Below are positions 5,661 through 11,919 of a stretch of 13,895 bases of DNA, one piece after another (within the stretch, counting starts at the first letter, position 1; the number at the start of each line of letters is the position of its first letter). The notes under the pieces were generated by a model that was not told the DNA's origin, did not search any database, and worked only from the letters and a program-made list of their open reading frames with translations. A program made the translations under genes and the position numbers. Origin of the DNA: UBA3103 sp002365855 (GTDB taxonomy: Bacteria; Bacillota; Desulfotomaculia; Desulfotomaculales; Pelotomaculaceae). The stretch lies in NCBI GenBank assembly GCA_030627625.1, contig DAOURR010000058.1:1-13895 (forward strand), given 5' to 3'.

Positions 5661-6368
5661 ATGGAGAAGACAGTTTTGGTCGTTGATGATGACCGGGATA
5701 TTGTCAAGCTGATTACACAAAGTTTAAAATACGAACAATTTGAAGTAATACCGGCTTATTCAGGGAAAGAGGCTCTGTCTGTACTTGAAAAACATCACAT
5801 AAATTTTGTGGTGCTCGATATCATGATGCCGGAAATGGACGGACTGGAAGTTTGCAGGAACATTAGAGAAAAAAATAATATTCCCATCCTGTTCCTAAGT
5901 GCTCGCGATAAAGAAATTGATAAGATTATCGGACTGGAAATAGGCGCAGACGACTATATGACCAAACCCTTCAGTATTCAGGAACTTACCTCGCGGATTA
6001 AAGCTCATTTCCGCAAGGTTGATCGTTTGTATAGAGAATGGAGCGGACATAGCCAGGAAACTGAGATAAATACCCGGAACAATGCTTCACCGCTGGTTTT
6101 AAATGAGAAGACTTTTGAGGCCTTTTTAAACAAGCAAAAGCTTGATCTGTCGACGAAAGAATTTCAGATATTATCCTTTCTGATGCGTTATCCCAATAAT
6201 GTCTTAACCCGTGAACAGATCTACGAGAATGTGTGGGGAGACGAATACGGAGATTTAAACACCGTTACGGTCCATATCAAAAATATCCGTAAAAAACTGG
6301 GCGCCCAGTATGATTTTATTAAAACGATTTGGGGTGTCGGCTATAAATATGTTGAAGGGAAGGATTGA
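5661..6368 (+). CDS. OmpR/PhoB-family response regulator
   Basis: A cytoplasmic transcription regulator that is phosphorylated by the kinase encoded next to it. Start chosen at ATG 5661, five bases after GGTGA; the in-frame GTG at 5652 lacks a ribosome site. The protein has 235 residues. The receiver domain occupies about 1-118, with the acidic pocket VDDD, phospho-acceptor Asp53 in LDIMMPEMDG and Lys102 in MTKPF. A linker of about 30 residues leads to a winged-helix domain (about 150-233) with LSTKEFQILSFLMRYPNNVLT, REQIYENVWG and VHIKNIRKKLG. It precedes the kinase gene by two bases and so forms an operon with it. By analogy with VanRS- and BceRS-type systems it should control the downstream peptide and ABC transporter genes. 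Confidence 0.95.
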   Translation: MEKTVLVVDDDRDIVKLITQSLKYEQFEVIPAYSGKEALSVLEKHHINFVVLDIMMPEMDGLEVCRNIREKNNIPILFLSARDKEIDKIIGLEIGADDYMTKPFSIQELTSRIKAHFRKVDRLYREWSGHSQETEINTRNNASPLVLNEKTFEAFLNKQKLDLSTKEFQILSFLMRYPNNVLTREQIYENVWGDEYGDLNTVTVHIKNIRKKLGAQYDFIKTIWGVGYKYVEGKD

Positions 6369-6370
6369 AT

Positions 6371-7423
6371 ATGAAGCTGAAAATCAAGCTCCCTTTACTG
6401 TTTCTGCTGATGTTTCTGTTGATTGTCGTTTCCGGTGCTTTATATCTAAATACACTTATAGTACATGAAAAGCCTGCATTGTTAGAAACTGTATCAGGTC
6501 CGGAACATATGCAAATGCTTCTTTTTTTGTTTGTTGTGGCAGGCCTCATATTTGCTGTTTTAACAGTGTATTTCCATTTTAATATAACAAAACCGATTCA
6601 GATACTTAATATAAGGTTTAAAAGCGTAAATATAGGGCGTACGATTACCTCCTTATACTCAAAAAGGAAGGATGAAATCGGAGAACTGTACAATCATTTT
6701 AATGAGATGGAGGAAAGGCTTCATCAGGCGCGCAAGGAGCAGATTGATATGATTGCAGCCATAGCTCACGATCTGAAGACTCCATTGACTACCATAAATG
6801 GATTTGTGGAACTGCTGGCGATGCAGAAAAATCTTTCCGAAAGGGAAAAACAGGAATATTATGAGCTTATCCAAGAGAAATCTAAGCATATCGCAGAACT
6901 GATCAACAGTTTTTCTGCGTTTACCAAGGATGAGCTTGAATTGGAAATGGTAGAAATAAAACCCGTAGAGGTAATGAAACTGTTTGAAAATATCGCTGCG
7001 GAATATGAAATCGAATTATCCGGGCTTGATTATGAACTGAAATGTAAACATTCCTTTAACGCAAACCAGCGCATAATGATTAACGAACACATGATACGCC
7101 GTGTTTTCGGGAATCTTTTCAGCAATGCCGTAAGATACGGTGAAAAGAATGATCTGAAAGTCTATATGAACGGCTCTACGGGTGGATACTATGCATATTT
7201 TCAGGTGGAGGACAACGGCGCAGGAGTGCCGGATAATGAATTGCCTTCCTTGTTTCTAAAATATTTTACTGTTGATAAGTCAAGGCAAAGTAAAAGCGGT
7301 GGTACAGGACTTGGCCTGGCAAGCTGCAAATCCATTATTGAACGTCATGGCGGCAAAATTTGCGCGTTTCATTCAGATTATGGGGGATTAGGAATCCGGT
7401 TTACCCTTCCGCTTGCTGTATAA
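6371..7423 (+). CDS. Membrane sensor histidine kinase with short external loop
   Basis: Start chosen at ATG 6371 after AAGGGAAGG; the in-frame TTG at 6365 overlaps the regulator stop and is less likely. It has 350 residues. Two membrane helices, about 8-29 and 48-69, enclose a loop of only about 18-20 residues that includes two His and two Met residues (HEKP, EHMQM). A HAMP-like linker follows, then HisKA with phospho-acceptor His133 in AHDLKTPLTT, then an HATPase domain with the N box (NLFSNAVRYG), G1 box (DNGAGVP) and G2 box (GGTGLGLASCKSIIERHGG). It autophosphorylates and passes phosphate to the preceding regulator. The short loop places it among kinases that sense at or within the membrane, often through a partner transporter or small membrane protein; both are encoded just downstream. 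Confidence 0.93.
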   Translation: MKLKIKLPLLFLLMFLLIVVSGALYLNTLIVHEKPALLETVSGPEHMQMLLFLFVVAGLIFAVLTVYFHFNITKPIQILNIRFKSVNIGRTITSLYSKRKDEIGELYNHFNEMEERLHQARKEQIDMIAAIAHDLKTPLTTINGFVELLAMQKNLSEREKQEYYELIQEKSKHIAELINSFSAFTKDELELEMVEIKPVEVMKLFENIAAEYEIELSGLDYELKCKHSFNANQRIMINEHMIRRVFGNLFSNAVRYGEKNDLKVYMNGSTGGYYAYFQVEDNGAGVPDNELPSLFLKYFTVDKSRQSKSGGTGLGLASCKSIIERHGGKICAFHSDYGGLGIRFTLPLAV

Positions 7424-7438
7424 AAAATTGGTGCTATT

Positions 7439-7490
7439 AAAGGGGCTGGCCCAAAAGTTTAACTTTAGGGGTCGCCTCTTTTACTTTTAT
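7439..7490 (+). terminator. Long stem-loop after the kinase gene, terminator-like
   Basis: AAAGGGGC-tgg-CCC (7439-7452) pairs with GGG-gtc-GCCtCTTT (7468-7481), with a nested AAAGT/ACTTT stem (7454-7466), followed by a T-rich tract. It probably ends or attenuates the two-component transcript. The GGGGCTGGCCCAAAAGT string also resembles the terminal repeats of IS1182-type elements, so it could be a solo end or MITE. Confidence 0.5.
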
Positions 7491-7533
7491 ATTTGACCTG
7501 ATTATTCATTACTTCATAATTCTTTATATTTGC

Positions 7534-7562
7534 TTTACAAATATTTATTTTCTTTTTATCAG
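7534..7562 (+). promoter_or_regulatory. Candidate promoter of the peptide-transporter operon
   Basis: TTTACA (7534-7539), a 17-base spacer and TATCAG (7557-7562) form a moderate sigma-A match about 65 bases before the peptide gene. A second TTGACC at 7572-7577 has no good -10. The AT-rich stretch upstream may hold the response-regulator site, but no clear tandem repeat stands out. Confidence 0.4.
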
Positions 7563-7627
7563 CGTTTTATCTTGACCCTGTATATTTGTTTATAACAGAT
7601 GAAGAAACATCTATCAGGAGGAGCACA

Positions 7628-7780
7628 ATGAATAAAAAACGAATCGCGCTGGTTGCAGCTGTGATTGCTGTTATTGTGGTGGTCGGTGTACTGATCACTA
7701 TGATTGGTGCTGATCTGATGAATAAATTTATGGAAATGCATGGTGGAAGAAGCTTTATGGATATGCATCGTGGCAGATAA
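7628..7780 (+). CDS. 50-residue membrane peptide with tandem Met/His repeats
   Basis: Start at ATG 7628 after AGGAGG (7617-7622). The longer frame from 7586 has no ribosome site and its N-terminus looks non-coding. Residues 2-5 (NKKR) are positive and therefore cytoplasmic, and about 6-29 form one hydrophobic helix, so the C-terminus faces outside. The tail contains two nine-residue repeats, KFMEMHGGR and SFMDMHRGR, i.e. xFM(E/D)MHxGR twice. Met-x-Met-His groups bind Cu(I) or Ag(I) in known metal-handling proteins; that role here is inferred. The gene lies 54 bases before the ABC ATPase gene and probably in its operon, so the peptide could be a transporter subunit, a metal-binding accessory or a signal relay to the kinase. 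I recognise no named family. Confidence 0.7.
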   Translation: MNKKRIALVAAVIAVIVVVGVLITMIGADLMNKFMEMHGGRSFMDMHRGR

Positions 7781-7834
7781 CATGATAACTGAGGAATTGA
7801 TTGGTACAAAACGAATTAAAGGAGCATTCCAACA

Positions 7835-8575
7835 ATGATCAATCAGGAAAAAGAAAAAGCTTTCATCAATTTAAGAAATGTGGTTAAAAGATTTGAAGGC
7901 CAGGGAGGCGTTTTTACTGCGCTGGACGGCATAAATCTCAATATTTCTTCAGGGGAATACGTAGCTATAGTCGGTAAATCCGGCAGTGGAAAAACTACCC
8001 TGCTCAATATGATCTCCGGCATAGACCGGCCCACCTCAGGTGAAATAATTATCGGCAACAGGCTGATCCAGTCTCTTACCGAAAGCCAGATGGCTGTCTG
8101 GAGAGGAATAAACATAGGGGTGGTGTTTCAGTTCTTTCAACTCCTTCCTACGTTGACAGTACTGGAAAATGTAATGCTTCCAATGGACTTCTGCAATACT
8201 TTTCCCTTAAAAGAGCGTAAAAGACGGGCATTACTTTTATTGAAAAAGGTTGGCGTGGAAGAACAGGCTGATAAGTTCCCATCATCCCTATCGGGAGGGG
8301 AGCAGCAGAGAGTTGCAATAGCCAGGGCTCTGGCAAACGAACCGCAAATAATCGCAGCCGACGAGCCCACCGGGAACCTTGACAGCCGGACAGCCGAAAT
8401 GGTATTTGAGATTTTCGACGGGTTGGTGGAAGAAGGGAAAACCGTTATATTAATAACGCACGACAGGGATGTAGTCAAAAGGGTAAAGCGCTGCATAACT
8501 TTGGCTGACGGAAGGATCATTGATGATATTCCGGTAAATAAGGAAGCCATCGGGAACAGCAGGGAGGTGCTGTAA
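7835..8575 (+). CDS. LolD/MacB-type ABC transporter ATP-binding protein
   Basis: The cytoplasmic ATPase powering the downstream FtsX-like permease. It has 246 residues, starting at ATG 7835 after AAAGGAG. Walker A is GKSGSGKT at 47-54, the Q-loop Gln is Q99, the signature LSGGEQQRVAIARAL begins at 152, Walker B ends in ADEPTG with catalytic Glu177, the D-loop is NLD, and the switch His is H209 in LITHD. The sequence VVFQFFQLLPTLTVLENV and the overall length are typical of the MacB/LolD/SalX group, which works by mechanotransmission rather than ordinary substrate channelling. The stop is one base before the permease ATG, giving tight coupling. All motifs are intact, so this subunit should be functional. 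Confidence 0.95.
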   Translation: MINQEKEKAFINLRNVVKRFEGQGGVFTALDGINLNISSGEYVAIVGKSGSGKTTLLNMISGIDRPTSGEIIIGNRLIQSLTESQMAVWRGINIGVVFQFFQLLPTLTVLENVMLPMDFCNTFPLKERKRRALLLLKKVGVEEQADKFPSSLSGGEQQRVAIARALANEPQIIAADEPTGNLDSRTAEMVFEIFDGLVEEGKTVILITHDRDVVKRVKRCITLADGRIIDDIPVNKEAIGNSREVL

Positions 8576-8576
8576 A

Positions 8577-9920
8577 ATGCTTAGACTCTGCTGGAAAAAA
8601 GTAATACGCGACCTGTTGTCCGATAAAACAAGGACCATCCTTGTCATAATGGCAATGGTCATAGGTGTCACCGGTGTCGGGGCGGTGTTGAACGCCAGGG
8701 CAATCCTCAACCGTGAAATGGATGTCAATTATATGTGCACAAATCCGGCGTCTGCGACTCTATGGGTTGAAGGCCTTGATGATGAAACCGTCAGGAAAGT
8801 AAAGAGCATGCCCGGGATCCTGGATGCAGAAGCCGGAAGGACTATTGTAGGGCGGGTACGGTCAGGTGATGGCGATGAAAAGGAAATCGACATGTTTGTT
8901 GTTGAAAATTTCAGCGACATGCGGATAGATAAGTTTGAGCCGGAAGATGGGAAATGGCCTCCTGAAAAGGGGGACATACTTGTCGAAAGAGCCGCAATGC
9001 GGGTTATCTACGCACAAATAGGCGACAAATTGGATATAAAGCTGCCGGGAGGTTCTTACACCGAGTTCAAGCTGGCAGGCACAGTGCATGCTCCCGCTCT
9101 TCCCCCCGCCTGGATGGAAAATAAAGTATTCGCTTTTATAACTCCGGAAACCATTCAGCAGCTTGGCGGCGATAGCGGCTTTAATGAATTGAAAATTGTC
9201 GTATCGGAAGGCCGGATGGATAATACCAACATACAAAGTGTAACAAACAAATTGAAAGACTGGCTGGAGCAAAACGGAAAGAATGTGTGGCGGATAAAAA
9301 TACCGGAACCCGGCAAGCATCCTCATGCAGCCCAGATGGAAACCCTTTTGTTCCTGCTGGGAGCCTTCGGAATAATTGCACTTGTATTAAGCTCTGCGAT
9401 TGTAGCTAATATGATCTCGGCACTTCTATCCCAGCAAATCCGCCAGATAGGAATGATGAAGGCCGTTGGCGCAAAAAGCGGCCAGATTACGGCAATTTAT
9501 CTGAGTTTCGCCATAATACTGGGGATTGCAGCAACTGCCCTTGCCGTTCCTGTAGCAGTTCTTGCAGGTAGGGCATACGCATCTTTTAACGCAGGTATGT
9601 TGAACTTCCAGATTTTCAGCGATAGAATTCCCTTATGGGCTTACTTAAGCCAAATTGCAGTCGGTCTCCTGCTGCCTTTGTTTGCAGCCGTTTATTCCAT
9701 TGTCAAAGGAAGCCGTATTACCGTACGTGAAGCGCTGCAAGATTATGGAGTCGCTTTGAAAAATAAAAAACCGAATGCCCTTGACAGCATCAGTTCAAGA
9801 ATCAGTGTTTTATCCAGACCATTTCTGCTCTCTATAAGGAACACTTTCCGAAAAAGGGCAGATTGTTATTCACCCTTGGGGTGCTCTCCATTGGAGGAGC
9901 TTTGTTTATTACTGCCATGA
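8577..9920 (+). CDS. FtsX/MacB-type ABC permease, N-terminal part (ends by frameshift)
   Basis: Start at ATG 8577 after GGAGGTG, one base past the ATPase stop. Residues about 19-41 form TM1. About 45-250 form an extracytoplasmic MacB-PCD-like domain, and three helices follow at about 258-285, 304-332 and 348-375. The segment QIRQIGMMKAVGA is the cytoplasmic motif typical of FtsX-like permeases. At about residue 424 the sequence runs RPFLLSIRNTFRK, the usual lead-in to the second half, then leaves the conserved frame and ends in a Cys-rich, unrelated 20-residue tail (ADCYSPLGCS...). The proper continuation is the frame from 9851 to 10963. The full protein would have about 795 residues with eight helices and two outer domains. 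As it stands this is either a frameshifted pseudogene, a sequence error, or a recoding site. Confidence 0.85.
   Translation: MLRLCWKKVIRDLLSDKTRTILVIMAMVIGVTGVGAVLNARAILNREMDVNYMCTNPASATLWVEGLDDETVRKVKSMPGILDAEAGRTIVGRVRSGDGDEKEIDMFVVENFSDMRIDKFEPEDGKWPPEKGDILVERAAMRVIYAQIGDKLDIKLPGGSYTEFKLAGTVHAPALPPAWMENKVFAFITPETIQQLGGDSGFNELKIVVSEGRMDNTNIQSVTNKLKDWLEQNGKNVWRIKIPEPGKHPHAAQMETLLFLLGAFGIIALVLSSAIVANMISALLSQQIRQIGMMKAVGAKSGQITAIYLSFAIILGIAATALAVPVAVLAGRAYASFNAGMLNFQIFSDRIPLWAYLSQIAVGLLLPLFAAVYSIVKGSRITVREALQDYGVALKNKKPNALDSISSRISVLSRPFLLSIRNTFRKRADCYSPLGCSPLEELCLLLP
9849..9857 (+). other. -1 frameshift point in an A-run within the permease
   Basis: The zero frame reads CGA AAA AGG; re-reading one base gives CGA AAA AAG GGC AGA TTG, i.e. 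TFRKKGRLLFTL, which joins the two halves seamlessly. The run has five A; one more A would restore the frame, so a single-base loss or a sequencing slip is the simplest cause. AAGGA at 9836-9840, about 10 bases upstream, resembles the Shine-Dalgarno stimulator of the dnaX -1 frameshift, so recoding is possible but less likely. Confidence 0.75.
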
Positions 9921-10963
9921 ATGTTTCCGCATCCATGAATACAAGCTCGGCAGGGGTTATAAAGTCTTACCGTTTCGACGCCTCCATAGGCTTTGCCCGC
10001 CCTTATAAGAATGCTGAAATAGAGGAATCGGTAAAAAAAGTCCCCGGCATAAAGGATGTAGAAGTCTGGGGAGGTTCGGAAGCCTTAACTGTACATGCGG
10101 ACGGTATGAGCGGAGACTACTTTAAAGTCGTTGCAATCCCATCAGGCTCAAAACTTGTAACATCTGTCGAACCGAACGAGGGCAGATGGCTGGCTTCGGA
10201 GGATACCAACGCTGTCGTCCTGAACCAACGGGTGTTGCACATGGAACCTGATACAAAGGTTGGAGATACCATTACATTAAGAATAAACGGAAAGGACTCT
10301 GGCTGGAAAGTTGTCGGAGTTGTCCAGGAAATGATGTCCGAACCGAAGGTATATGTAAATCAGGAATATTTTCAGGAGCTTACAGGCCAGAAAGGTCTCG
10401 GCCAGAATGTAGTATTCACAACCGAAAACAGGGATTCAAAAAGTATAGAGTTTGCCATAAGAGATGCGGAAAAGAATCTTAATTCTGACGGTTTTGAAAC
10501 CACAAGTGTTGTCAAGGTGGATGACGTAAGGAAGCAGATTGACGGGCACCTTCTAATCCTTGCCGTCATGCTGATTATGATGTCGGTCCTGGGCGTTGTA
10601 GTCGGAGGCCTTGGACTTTCAACCACTATGAGCGTAAATGTGCTGGAACGTACCCGTGAAATCGGTGTAATGCGTGCCGTCGGGGCCTCAACACGCTCAA
10701 TATTCCGCATAATCGTCGGTGAAGGAGTCTTAATCGGCCTTTTGAGTTGGGTATTTGCGGCCGCAATAGCTGCTCCGGTAAGTATTTATATCAGTTATAT
10801 GTTTGGGATCGCATTTTTTGAGACGCCTTTAAAGATAGCATTGTCACCTACAGGTGTTTTCATATGGCTGGTGCTGGCTATGCTGTTTGCAGCGCTGTCC
10901 AGCCTTTATCCGGCATACAACGCCTCAAGAATGAGCGTCCGGGAAGCGCTTTCTTACGAGTAG
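9863..10963 (+). CDS. FtsX/MacB-type ABC permease, C-terminal part
   Basis: Second half of the permease begun at 8577, in the -1 frame. The TTG at 9863 is only the first usable start codon and has no ribosome site; coding similarity begins at the A-run (about 9851). The segment LLFTLGVLSIGGALFITAMNV is the fifth membrane helix. About residues 24-225 form a second MacB-PCD-like outer domain. Three helices follow (LLILAVMLIMMSVLGVVVGG, GVLIGLLSWVFAAAIAAPVS, FIWLVLAMLFAALSSLYPAY). ERTREIGVMRAVGAS is a textbook FtsX-family cytoplasmic motif, and the end, ASRMSVREALSYE, is the usual C-terminus. No premature stops interrupt it, so loss of the frame is either recent or not real. Without recoding or re-initiation it would not be made. 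Confidence 0.85.
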   Translation: MLFTLGVLSIGGALFITAMNVSASMNTSSAGVIKSYRFDASIGFARPYKNAEIEESVKKVPGIKDVEVWGGSEALTVHADGMSGDYFKVVAIPSGSKLVTSVEPNEGRWLASEDTNAVVLNQRVLHMEPDTKVGDTITLRINGKDSGWKVVGVVQEMMSEPKVYVNQEYFQELTGQKGLGQNVVFTTENRDSKSIEFAIRDAEKNLNSDGFETTSVVKVDDVRKQIDGHLLILAVMLIMMSVLGVVVGGLGLSTTMSVNVLERTREIGVMRAVGASTRSIFRIIVGEGVLIGLLSWVFAAAIAAPVSIYISYMFGIAFFETPLKIALSPTGVFIWLVLAMLFAALSSLYPAYNASRMSVREALSYE

Positions 10964-10968
10964 GATGA

Positions 10969-10989
10969 ATTAGCATAATATTAGCATAA
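10969..10989 (+). repeat. Short direct repeat after the permease
   Basis: ATTAGCATAA occurs at 10969-10978 and 10980-10989, an 11-base period close to one DNA turn, immediately after the permease stop. OmpR-type regulators bind such spaced direct repeats, but the position downstream of the operon makes the role unclear. Confidence 0.3.
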
Positions 10990-11013
10990 ACAGGGGATTC
11001 GCTTAAGGGAGTT

Positions 11014-11038
11014 ATTCAACAATTCAACAACCGGCGCC
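11014..11038 (-). repeat. Right copy of the long-distance inverted repeat
   Basis: The reverse complement reads GGCGCCGGTTGTTGAATTG, then TTGAAT, matching 5338-5362 with two mismatches in 25. It lies about 50 bases after the permease stop and just before the MazEF promoter. Confidence 0.6.
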
Positions 11039-11046
11039 ATTTATTA

Positions 11047-11075
11047 TTGCATAATATTATTGGTTAGAATACAAT
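11047..11075 (+). promoter_or_regulatory. Sigma-A promoter of the MazEF pair
   Basis: TTGCAT (11047-11052), a 17-base spacer and TACAAT (11070-11075), about 36 bases before the antitoxin ATG. The -10 sits between the two arms of the inverted repeat described next. Confidence 0.6.
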
Positions 11076-11093
11076 ATAAATAGCCAATAATAT
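11054..11093. promoter_or_regulatory. Inverted-repeat operator straddling the MazEF -10 box
   Basis: ATATTATTGG (11054-11063) and CCAATAATAT (11084-11093) are perfectly complementary, 20 bases apart, with the -10 box between them. The ribbon-helix-helix antitoxin and its toxin complex probably bind here to repress their own transcription (inferred from the usual type II pattern). Confidence 0.6.
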
Positions 11094-11110
11094 ATTGAGG
11101 GGTGCTTTAT

Positions 11111-11383
11111 ATGGCGGCAAAAGTAAAGAATGTCACCTTTTCATTGCCGACTGATTTAATTGAAAAGTATAAGACCTATGCAAAAAGCAGTTATATACCC
11201 TCAGTAAATGCCGGGGTAAAAGAAGCACTTGAAGAATACTCAAGTAAGATAGAAAAGGAAAAATTAAAAAAAGAGATGATAAAAGCAGCAAAAGACCCGT
11301 TATTTGTGCAAGACTTAGAAGAGAGCATGCGGGCATTTGAATCTTCCGACTTGGAGACAGCCAGGAGGAAGACGGAATGGTAG
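11111..11383 (+). CDS. Ribbon-helix-helix antitoxin of a MazEF-type pair
   Basis: Start chosen at ATG 11111, about eight bases after GAGGGG; the in-frame GTG at 11102 overlaps that site. It has 90 residues. About 1-45 (VKNVTFSLPTDLIEKYKTYAKSS...NAGVKEALEEY) form a ribbon-helix-helix DNA-binding domain as in Bacillus-type MazE. The charged remainder, ending DLEESMRAFESSDLETARRK, is probably the flexible toxin-binding arm that is degraded when the toxin is released. The gene overlaps the toxin start by seven bases, the usual translational coupling. It binds the toxin as an inhibitor and represses the shared promoter, where an inverted repeat brackets the -10 box. Confidence 0.85.
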   Translation: MAAKVKNVTFSLPTDLIEKYKTYAKSSYIPSVNAGVKEALEEYSSKIEKEKLKKEMIKAAKDPLFVQDLEESMRAFESSDLETARRKTEW

Positions 11384-11724
11384 AATACCAGTGGGGAATT
11401 TTCTGGGCCGATCTTGAACCCACAAAGGGATCTGAACAAGCCGGAAGGAGGCCGGTCCTGGTTATATCAGCGGAGGAAGTTAACCAGGCATTACCGATAG
11501 TTACTATATTATCGCTTACATCGGTCAAACCAGGTAGAAAAGTATATCCTGTTGAATCTTTATTAAGCCCACAGGAAACCGGATTGCCCAAAGACTCAAT
11601 AGCAATGGCACACCAGATAAGAGCTGTTTCCAAGGAACGGCTCGGGGAGAAATGCGGCAGTATTAACTCAGCGGAGATAAAGGAACAGGTCAGAATGGCA
11701 ATAAAAACCTATTTGGATTTATAA
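11377..11724 (+). CDS. mazF: MazF/PemK-family endoribonuclease toxin
   Basis: A 115-residue toxin that cleaves single-stranded RNA at short specific sequences and stops translation. Start at ATG 11377 after AGGAGG, overlapping the antitoxin stop. The family signature is clear: WGIFWADLEPTKGSEQAGRRPVL, with Arg25 of the RPVLVIS strand and Thr48 of LSLTS aligning with the catalytic Arg and Thr of Bacillus subtilis MazF, and HQIRAVSKERL near the C-terminus. Length and motifs are normal, so the toxin should be active when free. The cleavage sequence cannot be predicted by reading. The location next to the inverted repeat at 11014-11038 and rearranged DNA fits the usual role of such pairs in stabilising accessory segments. 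Confidence 0.92.
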   Translation: MVEYQWGIFWADLEPTKGSEQAGRRPVLVISAEEVNQALPIVTILSLTSVKPGRKVYPVESLLSPQETGLPKDSIAMAHQIRAVSKERLGEKCGSINSAEIKEQVRMAIKTYLDL

Positions 11725-11749
11725 AACGTTGTACGCAAGCCGGGATTAA

Positions 11750-11851
11750 AAAGATAAGCTATTTGAAAAGCTGGCCCGCAGCGCCGGCTGGACGATCGAA
11801 CGCTCCCTCGATGGCCCCATGCACCAGGATGTCAGCTTGGGGAAGTTGTAA
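11750..11851 (+). pseudogene. 33-codon gene remnant downstream of mazF
   Basis: Between in-frame stops at 11747 and 11849 the sequence encodes KDKLFEKLARSAGWTIERS then LDGPMHQDVSLGKL. It reads like real protein but has no start codon or ribosome site. The stretch LFEKLA...WTIE resembles VFTRLAEVFNCANWTIE in the minus-strand Cys-rich gene at 4067-4510, so it may be debris of a paralogue; the match is short. Confidence 0.25.
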
Positions 11852-11869
11852 AGGTCACATAAACAACAG

Positions 11870-11897
11870 AAGCCCCTGCAGGTGCAAGGGCTTTTTT
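11870..11897 (+). terminator. Probable bidirectional terminator between mazF and the permease
   Basis: AAGCCC (11870-11875) pairs with GGGCTT (11888-11893) and is followed on the plus strand by six T. It ends transcription from the MazEF side and, with a weaker T-tract on the minus strand, could also serve the convergent amino-acid permease gene. Confidence 0.75.
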
Positions 11898-11919
11898 GGT
11901 GATTTAGAGCAGCATCCCG

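Noticed and set aside
7567..7809. Minus-strand frames over the Met/His peptide gene
   Set aside because: His/Ser/Thr-rich low-complexity translations without ribosome sites; mirror images of the plus-strand gene.
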